A stretch of DNA of 64,000 nucleotides from contig NZ_LMQB01000003.1 in the NCBI RefSeq assembly GCF_001424045.1, positions 1-64,000 on the forward strand, read 5' to 3'. The notes under the pieces were generated by a model that was not told the DNA's origin, did not search any database, and saw only the letters and a program-made list of their open reading frames with translations. The DNA comes from Rhizobium sp. Leaf371. Its GTDB lineage: Bacteria; Pseudomonadota; Alphaproteobacteria; Rhizobiales; Rhizobiaceae. The position numbers and the translations under genes were made by a program. Of the stretch, positions 7,427 to 16,094 are shown piece by piece (the stretch's first letter is position 1; each line of letters begins with the position of its first letter).

Positions 7427-7582
7427 CGCCGTCACCTTGGTTCGTGTTTTTTCTCTTTTCGATCGGATTTTTTCGATGTAATGATGAACACAAATGGTAA
7501 CTGAATCAATCAAAAAAATTTGCCTTGAAGATCGCCCTTCCGTACATTTACGTACCAAGATAGATCATGAGATCAAATAAAA
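7427..7582. promoter_or_regulatory. Divergent promoter region of the SNase-like and virB operons
   Basis: This 156-base AT-rich gap separates two divergent operons of the transfer apparatus and must contain the promoters of both. It holds A/T tracts and the short repeat GTACATTTACGTAC at about 7532. No lux box or confident -35/-10 pair could be assigned. Confidence 0.5.
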
Positions 7583-8464
7583 ATGAAGGGTTTTCGCGTG
7601 AAAATGTTTTTATGCCCCCTTTTGATAGCGCCAGTCTTGGCGTGGCAGATCCCAGCCTATGGTTTTGATTACGGACGCTTTTATAGAGGTAGCGCGGAAA
7701 CGGAAAGCGTTCGTATCCTCGCATCCCAAGCCGGAGAACGCGCTAAAGGTGATGCATTCGAGCTGTCGCCCTCCGGGCGAGTAGACAAAGTTTCATCCAT
7801 CGAAACCGTGAACACAGATGGTTCCATTGGGCGTATAAGTGATCAAGGCCTTGGGACAAAAGACACCAGATCGGAGTTGGTTCTAAACTCGAACACATCG
7901 TATTCACACGGAGGTGACGGACGCGAATTGGCACGCGAGTGCGGCCCATCGCCGATGACTGCCGCCGAGATTGAGGACCTCGTCGGACGTACCGCACAAA
8001 CTTACGGGATTGATCCGGGTTTAGCGAAGGCGATTGCTTGGACCGAGAGCCGGTTCGACCGAAACCGCAACAGTCAACAAGGCGCCCGCGGTCCGATGCA
8101 ACTCATGCCCGCCACCGCCGAGGAACTTGGCGTGATCGAAATCTGCGACCCGGTTGCAAATATCGACGGGGGCATCCGCCACCTCAAGCTAATGCTCGAC
8201 GAATTCCAGAACCCGATCCTCGCCGCCGCCGCTTATAACGCTGGAGCACAAGCCGTCTACGACAATGGCGGCGTGCCTCCTTTTGGCGAGACCGTTCGCT
8301 ACGTCGCGAATGTCATCAACCGCCAGATGGGTTTGCAGGTCCAACGCAAGAAACGAACGCGTGGAACAACTGCCGACACTGACCCCCCCTCCACTAACGA
8401 AATGGCCAGCGATGTGATCGGTGCGCGCGGAAGCCGGTTCATCAAGGGCGTCATGCAGTTCTGA
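7583..8464 (+). CDS. virB1: VirB1-like lytic transglycosylase
   Basis: This is a 293-residue exported peptidoglycan hydrolase that opens the wall for assembly of the type IV secretion system. A signal peptide lies at the N-terminus (VKMFLCPLLIAPVLAWQIPA). After a low-complexity linker the SLT domain starts near residue 130, with the catalytic Glu at 155 in AIAWTESRFD, followed by GARGPMQLMPATAEELGV and ILAAAAYNAGAQAV. This is the order of SLT motifs in VirB1 proteins. It is the first gene of the virB operon. A second SLT protein is encoded after virB4, so this system carries two. No strong ribosome site is visible at the start. Confidence 0.9.
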   Translation: MKGFRVKMFLCPLLIAPVLAWQIPAYGFDYGRFYRGSAETESVRILASQAGERAKGDAFELSPSGRVDKVSSIETVNTDGSIGRISDQGLGTKDTRSELVLNSNTSYSHGGDGRELARECGPSPMTAAEIEDLVGRTAQTYGIDPGLAKAIAWTESRFDRNRNSQQGARGPMQLMPATAEELGVIEICDPVANIDGGIRHLKLMLDEFQNPILAAAAYNAGAQAVYDNGGVPPFGETVRYVANVINRQMGLQVQRKKRTRGTTADTDPPSTNEMASDVIGARGSRFIKGVMQF

Positions 8465-8482
8465 ACGCAAAGGAGAGATTCA

Positions 8483-8821
8483 ATGACTGTCAGCCTTTCT
8501 TCAAACCAAATGAGGGCAATCCGCGTCGCTGGTGTGATGTCTGCGATCGTCCTATCACAGCTCGCCACGGCTGATTTCGCGGTGGCGCAGGCCACCAATC
8601 AGGCCTTTGCACCGCTTCAGACTGTCGTGCAGGCCGTGGTCGACTTTATCACCGGCCCATTCGGTCGTTTGGTCGCCATCATCGCGGTTATCGGCCTGGG
8701 TTTCCTGGCCTTCGCGGGCCGGTTGAGTTGGTTTACCGCAGGCGCCGTGGTGCTGGGTATTGGTCTGGTCTTCGGAGCACCCGCCATTGTTGACGAATTG
8801 ATGTCGACGGTCGGGAACTGA
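8483..8821 (+). CDS. virB2: VirB2-like major pilin
   Basis: This is a 112-residue TrbC/VirB2-family prepilin. A long signal region ends near AVAQATNQA, and the mature part has two hydrophobic helices (VVDFITGPFGRLVAIIAVIG, and a second around WFTAGAVVLGIGLVFGAPAI) separated by a short charged/polar loop, the usual pilin layout. The ribosome site AAAGGAGAG precedes the ATG. The gene sits 18 bases after virB1 and 3 before virB3. The subunit would be processed and polymerised into the conjugative pilus. Confidence 0.9.
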   Translation: MTVSLSSNQMRAIRVAGVMSAIVLSQLATADFAVAQATNQAFAPLQTVVQAVVDFITGPFGRLVAIIAVIGLGFLAFAGRLSWFTAGAVVLGIGLVFGAPAIVDELMSTVGN

Positions 8822-8824
8822 CGG

Positions 8825-9124
8825 ATGGCTGAGTTCGAAGACGACAAGCCCGTCCTGACTCCTCTCATCATTGGCCTGACCCGATCGCCCACGCTCTGGG
8901 GTGTTCCCTACATGGTGGTGGTCTTGGTGATTGGCATGACGATCATCGCCTGGCTCGCCACGAATACTGTCTGGGCGCTGCTGACAGCGCCTGGCTCATA
9001 CGTGATCCTGTTCACGCTGTGCAGTTGGGACAGCCGGATCCTGGACGTGTTGCAGGTGGCAACCCGCCTGACGCCGAAGACACCGAACAAAACATTTTGG
9101 GGCGCCAACTCTTACGGACCGTAA
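8825..9124 (+). CDS. virB3: VirB3-like inner-membrane protein
   Basis: This 99-residue protein opens with PVLTPLIIGLTRSPTLWGVP, the conserved VirB3 start. Hydrophobic segments follow (YMVVVLVIGMTIIAWLA and LLTAPGSYVILFTLC). VirB3 is a small inner-membrane partner of the VirB4 ATPase. The gene begins three bases after the pilin gene and ends five bases before virB4. The C-terminal RLTPKTPNKTFWG is also typical of the family. Confidence 0.9.
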   Translation: MAEFEDDKPVLTPLIIGLTRSPTLWGVPYMVVVLVIGMTIIAWLATNTVWALLTAPGSYVILFTLCSWDSRILDVLQVATRLTPKTPNKTFWGANSYGP

Positions 9125-9129
9125 CGACC

Positions 9130-11544
9130 ATGTTGAAGCTCATTCGAGAAGAACTCGGGTTTGGCAACAGACTCGCCCGCGAAAAACCAATGGCGAAGCA
9201 TATACCGTACTTGCGGCATGTCGCCGACACGGTCGTCAAGCTGGAGAGTGGGGCCCTGCTCGCGGTCGTTCGCCTCAATGGCCTGTTTTTCCAGACGGAG
9301 GACCAGGCTGAACTCAACATGCGATCCGTCGTGCAAAACACGATGATCAGGGCGCTCGGCTCCAGCCGCTATTCACTTTGGTCAACCGTCATCCGGCGGC
9401 AGGTCGATAGTGATCTGGACGGTCAATTCAAAGACCCCTTCTGCGACCTGCTCAATCGCCGATACATGGCGCAGTTGAGCGAAAAGCGGATGTTCACCAA
9501 CGAGCTCTACCTCTCGGTCATCCGATCAGGAATGCGCGGTGCGCTGGCTGTCGGCGACAAGGCGCGGCGCCTCATCGACAAAGCGGGATCCCGCGATGCG
9601 GCCGATGATCAACTTCGAGAGGCTGTCAGCGAACTCGAAGAACTTGTCGGTAACATCTGCAAGGATCTCCAGAAATATGCCGCACGTCCCCTCGGTATCG
9701 TTCATCGCGATGACGACCCCTATTCAGAGCCCTGCGAGTTCTTCCAGACGATCCTGAGCGGCGGCATTCCCCGCCGCATGCGCCTGCCCCGGATGAGCAT
9801 CTCCAACTACATCGGGAGTTCGCGCCTGCATTTCTCCCGGCGGACCATGCAGGCACAGGGACCAGTCAAGGAGGATGATCGGTTCGGCGCCATGCTATCG
9901 ATCAAGGAGTACCCTCCCTTCACAGGTCCGGGCATGCTGGATGGCTTGCTGCAGGTCAACCATGAATTCATTCTCACCCAGTCTTTCGCCATCACGGACA
10001 AGCCGATCGCCCAGGAGCGCATTTCGCGTCTCAAACGGCAGATTGCGGCCTCTGACGAAGCCGGCAGCGATGTCGAAAACGATATCGACTTTGCCCTGAA
10101 CAGCCTCATGAATCAGGAGGCTGTGTTTGGCCTCCATCATATGACCCTCTTATGCCTGTCGCGAGATCTGGATGGGGTCAACAAATCGGTATCCGACCTT
10201 GGCGCCTGCCTGACGGACATGAACATCAACTGGTTGCGGGAGGATCTCAATCTGGAGGCCGGCTTCTGGGCGCAGCTTCCAGGCAATCACAGCTACATCG
10301 CCCGGAAGGCACTGCTCTCCAGCGCCAATTATGCGGGTCTGTCGTCCATGCACAATTTTGCTAGCGGACAGACAGACGGCACCCACTGGAACACGCCGAT
10401 CACCATTCTGGAGACGACCAGTCAGACGCCCTACTGGTTCAATTTCCATCGGCGAGACATCGGCCATTTTCTGGTGACGGGGCCTACGGGCTCCGGCAAA
10501 ACAGTCGTCTTGACCTTTTTGCTCGCGCAGGCTTTTCGCGTTCAACCCAATCCCAAAGCCGTTTTCTTTGACAAGGACCGAGGCGGCGAGATCTTCGTGC
10601 GAGCCATGAACGGTGCCTACGAGGTGCTGACGCCTGGGACATCGTCCGGGTTCAATCCGCTCCAGCTTGAAAACAACGGACCCAACCGCGAGTTTCTGCT
10701 TCGCTTGTTGAAGGCCATGCTCCGACACAGCGATGGCAATACTTTCGACCAGGAGGAGGAAGACATCCTCGAGCGGGCGCTGCTCCGGCTGATGCAGGAG
10801 CCAGCGGCCGAAAGAAACCTTGCCAACCTCTCCGGTCTTCTGATCGGACGTGTCCGCGCCGGCCCCAATGATCTCAGCTCGAGGCTCAGACCATGGATCG
10901 ACGGCGAGAAGGCCTGGCTTTTCAATGCCCAGCACGACGTCCTTTCCTTCTCCGACCGACAGATATTCGGTTTCGACATGACCAGCATCCTCGACAACGA
11001 GGAGCTCAGGACGCCAGCGCTCATGTATATCTTTCACCGCCTGGACGAGCTACTCGACGGCAGACCCGTGATGATTTTTATGGACGAAGGCTGGCGCCTT
11101 TTGCGGGATGCGACGTTCAGCGACTTCATCGTCGATAAGATGAAAACGATCCGCAAGCTAAACGGCATCGTCGGCTTTGGCACCCAGTCCGCCGCGGATA
11201 TCGCGCGAGCGCCGGCATCGCATACTTTGATCGAGCAGTCATCGACCAACATCCATTTCCCCAACCCGCGTGCGGACGAAGAAAGTTACATCCGGCGCTT
11301 TGGTCTGACGGTCAAAGAATTCAACTTCATCCGAACCACGCCCCCGGAAAAGCGGACGTTCCTAATCAAACACGGCAATGACAGCGTCATTGCAAGGCTT
11401 GATCTCAATGCCATGCCTGACATGGTTAAGGTCTTGTCCGGCCGCAAGGAAAGCATCGAAGAGTGCGCGCGCCTGAGAGATGCGCTGGGTGATGACCCTC
11501 TCGCCTGGCTTCCTCCATTCTGTGGATGGGAGACATGGCCATGA
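9130..11544 (+). CDS. virB4: VirB4-like ATPase
   Basis: This is an 804-residue CagE/TrbE/VirB family ATPase that powers pilus assembly and substrate transfer at the inner membrane. The start chosen is the ATG at 9130, five bases after virB3; an open extension upstream overlaps virB3 and is rejected. The N-terminal domain has the KHIPYLRHV opening. The C-terminal motor carries Walker A GPTGSGKT at residues 451-458, Walker B around PVMIFMDEGWRLL, and the GFGTQSAADI segment. The length is close to the family norm (about 790). The stop overlaps the next gene as ATGA. Confidence 0.92.
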   Translation: MLKLIREELGFGNRLAREKPMAKHIPYLRHVADTVVKLESGALLAVVRLNGLFFQTEDQAELNMRSVVQNTMIRALGSSRYSLWSTVIRRQVDSDLDGQFKDPFCDLLNRRYMAQLSEKRMFTNELYLSVIRSGMRGALAVGDKARRLIDKAGSRDAADDQLREAVSELEELVGNICKDLQKYAARPLGIVHRDDDPYSEPCEFFQTILSGGIPRRMRLPRMSISNYIGSSRLHFSRRTMQAQGPVKEDDRFGAMLSIKEYPPFTGPGMLDGLLQVNHEFILTQSFAITDKPIAQERISRLKRQIAASDEAGSDVENDIDFALNSLMNQEAVFGLHHMTLLCLSRDLDGVNKSVSDLGACLTDMNINWLREDLNLEAGFWAQLPGNHSYIARKALLSSANYAGLSSMHNFASGQTDGTHWNTPITILETTSQTPYWFNFHRRDIGHFLVTGPTGSGKTVVLTFLLAQAFRVQPNPKAVFFDKDRGGEIFVRAMNGAYEVLTPGTSSGFNPLQLENNGPNREFLLRLLKAMLRHSDGNTFDQEEEDILERALLRLMQEPAAERNLANLSGLLIGRVRAGPNDLSSRLRPWIDGEKAWLFNAQHDVLSFSDRQIFGFDMTSILDNEELRTPALMYIFHRLDELLDGRPVMIFMDEGWRLLRDATFSDFIVDKMKTIRKLNGIVGFGTQSAADIARAPASHTLIEQSSTNIHFPNPRADEESYIRRFGLTVKEFNFIRTTPPEKRTFLIKHGNDSVIARLDLNAMPDMVKVLSGRKESIEECARLRDALGDDPLAWLPPFCGWETWP

Positions 11545-12623
11545 AGCGTTTCGCACTTCCCCTGTTGGCTGTCGCTGTGTTCGAGGTTCCGGGTCTTGCC
11601 TTGGCCGACGTCCCTGTTATCGATGACACAATTCTGCAGGAAGACACCGCGCGCGACGAGACAACGCGCAAAATCGAAACGACTGACAAGGATCGCCATA
11701 CGATCAACACTTCGGTGACCTGCTCCATGTACCGTCCATCGCGCCGCAACGATCCGGTGGGCGCGGCGGAGCAAAATGCCGAGATCTCCGGCCTTGTCCG
11801 CAGGGTGGCACGGGAAGAAGGCGTCAACGAAAACGAGTTTCTCGCGCTGGTCTATCAAGAGAGCCGGTTCAACCCCTGCGCCAAGTCCGGCGTGGGTGCC
11901 ACCGGGCTTGCACAGTTGATGCCAGGGACCGCGGCCGAACTCGGTGTGAACGAAAACAATATCGAAGAAAACCTGCGAGGCGGAGCGCGGTACTACAAGC
12001 AGCAACTGCGCCGCTACAATGGCAACGTGGCCCTGGCGCTAGCTGCTTACAATTCGGGTGCCGGCAACGTCAACAAATATGGCGGTATCCCTCCGTTCAA
12101 GGAAACGCAGGGCTATGTGCGCAGCATCACGCAGGATTGGCTGCCGGCTTTCGGCGGATCCGACAAATCCGGCATTCCGCTGAACTTTGGTGGTGGCGAG
12201 ACGGCCTATACAGGCATGCGATCTTCCACGTTGAATGCTATGGGCACAACGACGGCCACGTCGGAAAGCCTCTCAAATGTCGGAAGCTGGTACCAGCAAT
12301 TGGCTGGTATGCAGACCGGAACCATTCAGGACAGTTGGGACCACAATTCCACAGCGCGCAACGCCAATCTGGAAATGATGAACAACGTCATCAAGCTCAG
12401 CACAGCCATGGCCGATCTCATCAATTCACGCAATTCCGTCACGACCTCCAACCTGTCGAGTTCGTCCCAATCGGCATCCACCGGCAAACATGGGGACAGG
12501 CCAAGAGACACGACCAGTCTGTGCGACCCAAAGGTCAACCTCATCTGGGATCCTGAGAAACGAGCCTGCATCGATAAACGTGAAGGTACCTCAAACGTGC
12601 AGTTGTTGCTGCAACCACAATAG
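11541..12623 (+). CDS. Second lytic transglycosylase, SLT domain on a VirB5-like N-terminus
   Basis: The ATG at 11541 overlaps the virB4 stop, giving 360 residues. A signal peptide (MKRFALPLLAVAVFEVPGLA) is followed by mature LADVPVIDDTILQEDTARD, which resembles the start of the VirB5-like protein encoded next (ADVPVIDKENYKIAKETADT). An SLT domain then begins near residue 85, with catalytic Glu107 in ALVYQESRFNPC, GVGATGLAQLMPGTAAEL and LALAAYNSGAGNV. The long C-terminal part is polar and Ser/Thr-rich. It occupies the slot between virB4 and virB5. It may be an enzyme carried to the pilus tip or a specialised VirB1; neither is proven. Confidence 0.8.
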   Translation: MKRFALPLLAVAVFEVPGLALADVPVIDDTILQEDTARDETTRKIETTDKDRHTINTSVTCSMYRPSRRNDPVGAAEQNAEISGLVRRVAREEGVNENEFLALVYQESRFNPCAKSGVGATGLAQLMPGTAAELGVNENNIEENLRGGARYYKQQLRRYNGNVALALAAYNSGAGNVNKYGGIPPFKETQGYVRSITQDWLPAFGGSDKSGIPLNFGGGETAYTGMRSSTLNAMGTTTATSESLSNVGSWYQQLAGMQTGTIQDSWDHNSTARNANLEMMNNVIKLSTAMADLINSRNSVTTSNLSSSSQSASTGKHGDRPRDTTSLCDPKVNLIWDPEKRACIDKREGTSNVQLLLQPQ

Positions 12624-12632
12624 GAGCCAATC

Positions 12633-13334
12633 ATGAAACTGCTGACAACAACTGCTGCGCTTGCCTTGATTCCGCTTGGCGTCGCCCATGCAGACGTTCC
12701 GGTGATCGACAAGGAAAACTATAAGATCGCCAAAGAGACCGCAGACACGACGACCAAGATCCTCGACACAAATTCGAACATTTTGACGACCGTCCAGGAC
12801 ACGCTGAAAGCCGTGACCGGCGACAGAGGGAGCACGTCTCAACCTCTGCAGAACCTCGCCATCGGCCAAGGCTTCAGCGTCGCTTCGATGCCGTCGCTCG
12901 ACAGTCTTATCAAGGGCGGCGTTCCCAATTTCGGCAATATGAGTGGTGACATTTCCAAGGTCGCGACAACGTTCATCAACGGCCTGCAACTTGTAAAATC
13001 GCTATCCAGCAAGGACAACAGCGACTTCTCCGGCGACAAATCCTACGAGCAACTGGTCAACACTGTCCTTGGCGTTTCGGCCCTGATCAACGGATCGCAA
13101 AAGGCCACGGAAACACGACGCAGTGCTTTCGAGGCCGCCGGGCAGAAGATTGGCACGGCCGAGGACATTAAGGGATCTATCGACCAGAACACGCAGTTGC
13201 AGGTGCAATCCGGCCTGACCCTTAACGAAATGATCGGCGTCATGAACGGGGCGGTATCATCACTTCAGGCCGACAACCAGCGACGCCTGACCGACATATC
13301 GAACAGCAAGAAAGCGCTCGCCTATGGCGATTGA
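12633..13334 (+). CDS. virB5: VirB5-like minor pilin/adhesin
   Basis: This 233-residue protein has the signal peptide MKLLTTTAALALIPLGVAHA and a predominantly helical mature chain starting ADVPVID. The amphipathic N- and C-terminal helices, the low-complexity centre and the place between virB4 and virB6 fit VirB5/TrbF-type proteins that cap the pilus. GGAGCC precedes the ATG. VirB5 proteins diverge strongly, so the call leans on gene order. Its mature N-terminus resembles that of the preceding SLT protein, which suggests a shared docking segment. Confidence 0.8.
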   Translation: MKLLTTTAALALIPLGVAHADVPVIDKENYKIAKETADTTTKILDTNSNILTTVQDTLKAVTGDRGSTSQPLQNLAIGQGFSVASMPSLDSLIKGGVPNFGNMSGDISKVATTFINGLQLVKSLSSKDNSDFSGDKSYEQLVNTVLGVSALINGSQKATETRRSAFEAAGQKIGTAEDIKGSIDQNTQLQVQSGLTLNEMIGVMNGAVSSLQADNQRRLTDISNSKKALAYGD

Positions 13335-13338
13335 TGGC

Positions 13339-13536
13339 ATGACCAAACTTCTGCCCGTGGCTCTTCTGTTGGCAACGTCAATGCTCACGGGTTGCGGAAC
13401 CGTCAAGGAAAAGACTGCCCCGTGCAAGCGGCCGGCGGAGCTGACCTCTTATGCAGTTGACCGCCGGCAGTCCTGCGGGCCGATGCGCAGTGTCAACGAT
13501 CCAGCCGCCGCCTTTGCCGCGATCGGGTTTGAATAG
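13339..13536 (+). CDS. Small lipoprotein between virB5 and virB6 (Eex- or VirB7-like)
   Basis: From the ATG at 13339 this is a 65-residue lipoprotein: MTKLLPVALLLATSMLTGC is a signal peptide with lipobox LTGC, so the mature chain starts at the lipidated Cys. Two more cysteines follow (APCKRP, QSCGPM). In pKM101-type operons this position holds the entry-exclusion lipoprotein. However, no separate virB7 gene is seen between virB6 and virB8, so it may instead be the VirB7 partner of VirB9. Sequence alone does not decide. An in-frame ATG at 13324 overlaps virB5. Confidence 0.7.
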   Translation: MTKLLPVALLLATSMLTGCGTVKEKTAPCKRPAELTSYAVDRRQSCGPMRSVNDPAAAFAAIGFE

Positions 13537-13544
13537 GGGCTGCT

Positions 13545-14558
13545 ATGGAAGACTTTCTGGGTGACCTGCTGCAGCGCATCGAGGATTCGGGAACGTCGTT
13601 CTCGGAGCAGGCCTACACCGTCGTCGGTCAAGAGATCATGCCGCTGCTGCAGATGATGCTGGTTGCCTACGTCGCCTATTACGGCCTCCAGCTCTTTCTT
13701 GGGACCGCGCGCATAGGTGTGTCAGAGATCGTCGGCCGCATCGTCCGCATGATGATCATTCTGGCCCTCGTCAGTTCATGGGCAAATTTCAACAATCTGC
13801 TCTACCAGTGGATCAACGACACCCCCGAGGACGTTGGCCGTGCCATTCTGGCTGCTTCCGGAACAGGAATAACCGAACCCACCAATGGCCTGTCGCAGAT
13901 CTGGCGCACCGCCAATCAGGCGGCGTCCGCGTTTGCCGAGCAATCCGGTTACTTTTCGATCCTTCCGAGTATGATCGGCGTGCTGATCATGGTCGGCGCG
14001 GGGATTTTCATCGCCGTGGCACTCGCGATCCTGATTCTGGCCAAGGTTATGCTGTGGGTTCTAATCGGCACAGCGCCGATCTTCATTGCCTGCATGCTGT
14101 TTGAGCGAACCCGTGGTTATGGCGTCGGCTGGTTCAACCAGGTCCTCACCTATGCACTGATCCCTTTGTTTATCTATGTCGTCGCCTCCTTCCTGATCGC
14201 CGCGATGAATCCGGAACTGACCAAGATCGATGCTGCAAGTGGCTCAAGAACGCTCACCCTTGCCGATGTCGCCGGCTTCCTACTGCTGTGCGCCGCAGGG
14301 GCCTTTGTCATGCTTTACATTCAGTCGATCGGCCAGGGGATCGCCGGCGGGATCAGCGCGGGAATCGGGGCAGCGGCAAGCCAAGCGACAAAAGCCTTGG
14401 GGCTGGGAGCAGTGCGCGGAGGAGTATCCGCTGGACGCGTGGCCTACCGCGGAGGTCGCGCACTTCGCGACAGGTACAGATCCGGAGGCGACAATGACAG
14501 TTCCGGCACCAAGGCTGCCATGCAGACGAAAATCACGCAGAACAGTACACCGGCTTAG
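13545..14558 (+). CDS. virB6: VirB6-like polytopic inner-membrane protein
   Basis: This 337-residue TrbL/VirB6-family protein has several long hydrophobic stretches (for example MPLLQMMLVAYVAYYGLQLF, GVLIMVGAGIFIAVALAILI, LIPLFIYVVASFLIAAM and ADVAGFLLLCAAGAFVMLY). The LMWVLIGTAPIFIACMLF-type segment around residues 165-185 is typical. A basic, glycine-rich cytoplasmic tail follows. VirB6 forms part of the inner-membrane channel. It is preceded by a lipoprotein gene and followed 31 bases later by virB8. Confidence 0.9.
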   Translation: MEDFLGDLLQRIEDSGTSFSEQAYTVVGQEIMPLLQMMLVAYVAYYGLQLFLGTARIGVSEIVGRIVRMMIILALVSSWANFNNLLYQWINDTPEDVGRAILAASGTGITEPTNGLSQIWRTANQAASAFAEQSGYFSILPSMIGVLIMVGAGIFIAVALAILILAKVMLWVLIGTAPIFIACMLFERTRGYGVGWFNQVLTYALIPLFIYVVASFLIAAMNPELTKIDAASGSRTLTLADVAGFLLLCAAGAFVMLYIQSIGQGIAGGISAGIGAAASQATKALGLGAVRGGVSAGRVAYRGGRALRDRYRSGGDNDSSGTKAAMQTKITQNSTPA

Positions 14559-14589
14559 CGCGCCAAACATCCGAAGGGCATGAGGGGAA

Positions 14590-15282
14590 ATGGCAGAAAC
14601 GAATGACGAACGACTGCGCACCTATTACCAGAGCGGCGATATCTGGGAACAGGAGGTCGTCAAGAAAGCCAAACGCTCGCGAGCACTTGCCTGGTTTGTA
14701 ACAACGATCTTCGGCGCGATCACGCTTGTAAGTCTTGGCACGCTTGCGATGCTGGTTCCGTTGAAGAGCTTCGAACCCTATATCGTCGAGGTCGACAAGA
14801 ACACCGGCTATGTCGAGGTCAAGTCTGGGCTCACAAGGCCCACAAATCTGACCGAGCAGCAGGCGATCACCCAGGCGAATATCGTCCGGTACATACGGTC
14901 GCGCGAAGGCTACGATCCCTTTGCGATCGAGCAGAATTTTGGCATTGCAGCACTTTTATCAACGGGTAACGCGGCTCGCCAACTGCAAGATCTTTACAGC
15001 GCAGCCAATTTGCAGAACCCCGCAAAGGTCTATGGGCGCAACAAGCGCGTGACGACGGAAATCGCCTCCGTCACCTTTCCAAATGCCAGCACCGGCATCG
15101 TACGCTTCACGACTGTCGAGCAATCAGAAACGGAATCGATCCCACGTCATTGGATCGCTGTCGTTCGTTATAGATATACCGACACTCCGGCGACGAACGA
15201 ATGGCGTTTTGAAAACCCACTAGGTTTCCAGGTGTACGAGTATCGCCGCGATCAGGAGACTGTGACCGAGGGTGCCCGTTGA
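14590..15282 (+). CDS. virB8: VirB8-like inner-membrane assembly factor
   Basis: This 230-residue bitopic protein has a cytoplasmic N-terminus (TYYQSGDIWEQEVVKKAKRS), one membrane helix (LAWFVTTIFGAITLVSLGTL) and a periplasmic NTF2-like domain. The domain includes VPLKSFEPYIVEVDKNTG, IVRYIRSREGYDPF and WIAVVRYRY. All are landmarks of VirB8/TrbF-fold proteins that nucleate the secretion channel. The ribosome site is GGGGAAA. The stop overlaps the virB9 start by four bases (ATGA). Confidence 0.92.
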   Translation: MAETNDERLRTYYQSGDIWEQEVVKKAKRSRALAWFVTTIFGAITLVSLGTLAMLVPLKSFEPYIVEVDKNTGYVEVKSGLTRPTNLTEQQAITQANIVRYIRSREGYDPFAIEQNFGIAALLSTGNAARQLQDLYSAANLQNPAKVYGRNKRVTTEIASVTFPNASTGIVRFTTVEQSETESIPRHWIAVVRYRYTDTPATNEWRFENPLGFQVYEYRRDQETVTEGAR

Positions 15283-16094
15283 TGATCCCTCGCATTTTTC
15301 TCGCCGCCACTCTGACGGTACTCACATCTGGAACATCCGTCTTTGGTGCGCAGACGCCAGCGTCTGGTCGACTCGATCCAAGGGTCACTAGCGTCGTCTA
15401 TCAGCCGAACAACGTTGTGCGTGTCTTTGCCACCTATGGCATTTCGACGATGATCATTTTCGACGAGGACGAAAAGTTCGAGACCGTCGCGCTCGGTGAC
15501 ACCGAGAGCTGGGATGTTGTGCCGACCGACAAAGGCAATATCCTCTTCGTCAAACCCAAAGCCAAACAAGTCACCACCAACATGAATGTGGTGACGACCA
15601 AGCGGATCTATTATCTGGAGCTCAATGATTACGCGCCCGAGGACGGCAAGAAGGTTTTCGGCATCCGCTTCGTTTATCCTGAGAAGGATCTGAACGCTTC
15701 GCTTCGCAAGGAGGCCGAGGCGCGCGCCGCCAATCCAAACCTCGCGGGCATCGACAAGGCCAACGTCAATATTGACTATTCATTTTCCGGCGACGGCAAG
15801 CTCAAGCCCTTGATGGTGTTCGATGACGGCAAGAAGACATTTTTTAAATTTGGCACGACCGTGCCAGCAATCTTTGCAGTGAACGCTGACTTCTCAGAGA
15901 CCTTACGAAACTTCCGACGTGAGGGTGAATACATTGTCGTCGACGGAACGGCGACCCAATACACATTGCGTGATGGCAACCAATGGACCTGTATCTTCAA
16001 TCTCCGAAAGCCGGATCTGGGGACGCCCGATCCCGACATCATGGCACCGAGTCTGGACGATAAGGCAAGAACACGCCGAAGGAGCGGAAACTGA
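15279..16094 (+). CDS. virB9: VirB9-like outer-membrane core component
   Basis: This 271-residue exported protein has a signal peptide (IFLAATLTVLTSGTSVFGAQ). Its N-terminal domain contains SVVYQPNNVVRVFATYGIST and IIFDEDEKFETVALGDTESW, and its C-terminal domain contains NIDYSFSGDGKLKPLMVFDD, TFFKFG and YIVVDGTATQYTLRDG. The segments and order match VirB9/CagX proteins that form the outer-membrane core with VirB7 and VirB10. It is coupled by ATGA to virB8 and by a one-base overlap to virB10. Confidence 0.93.
   Translation: MMIPRIFLAATLTVLTSGTSVFGAQTPASGRLDPRVTSVVYQPNNVVRVFATYGISTMIIFDEDEKFETVALGDTESWDVVPTDKGNILFVKPKAKQVTTNMNVVTTKRIYYLELNDYAPEDGKKVFGIRFVYPEKDLNASLRKEAEARAANPNLAGIDKANVNIDYSFSGDGKLKPLMVFDDGKKTFFKFGTTVPAIFAVNADFSETLRNFRREGEYIVVDGTATQYTLRDGNQWTCIFNLRKPDLGTPDPDIMAPSLDDKARTRRRSGN

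Noticed and set aside
10150-11037. Minus-strand open frame of 295 codons
   Set aside because: Antisense to the ATPase domain of virB4; no family features.
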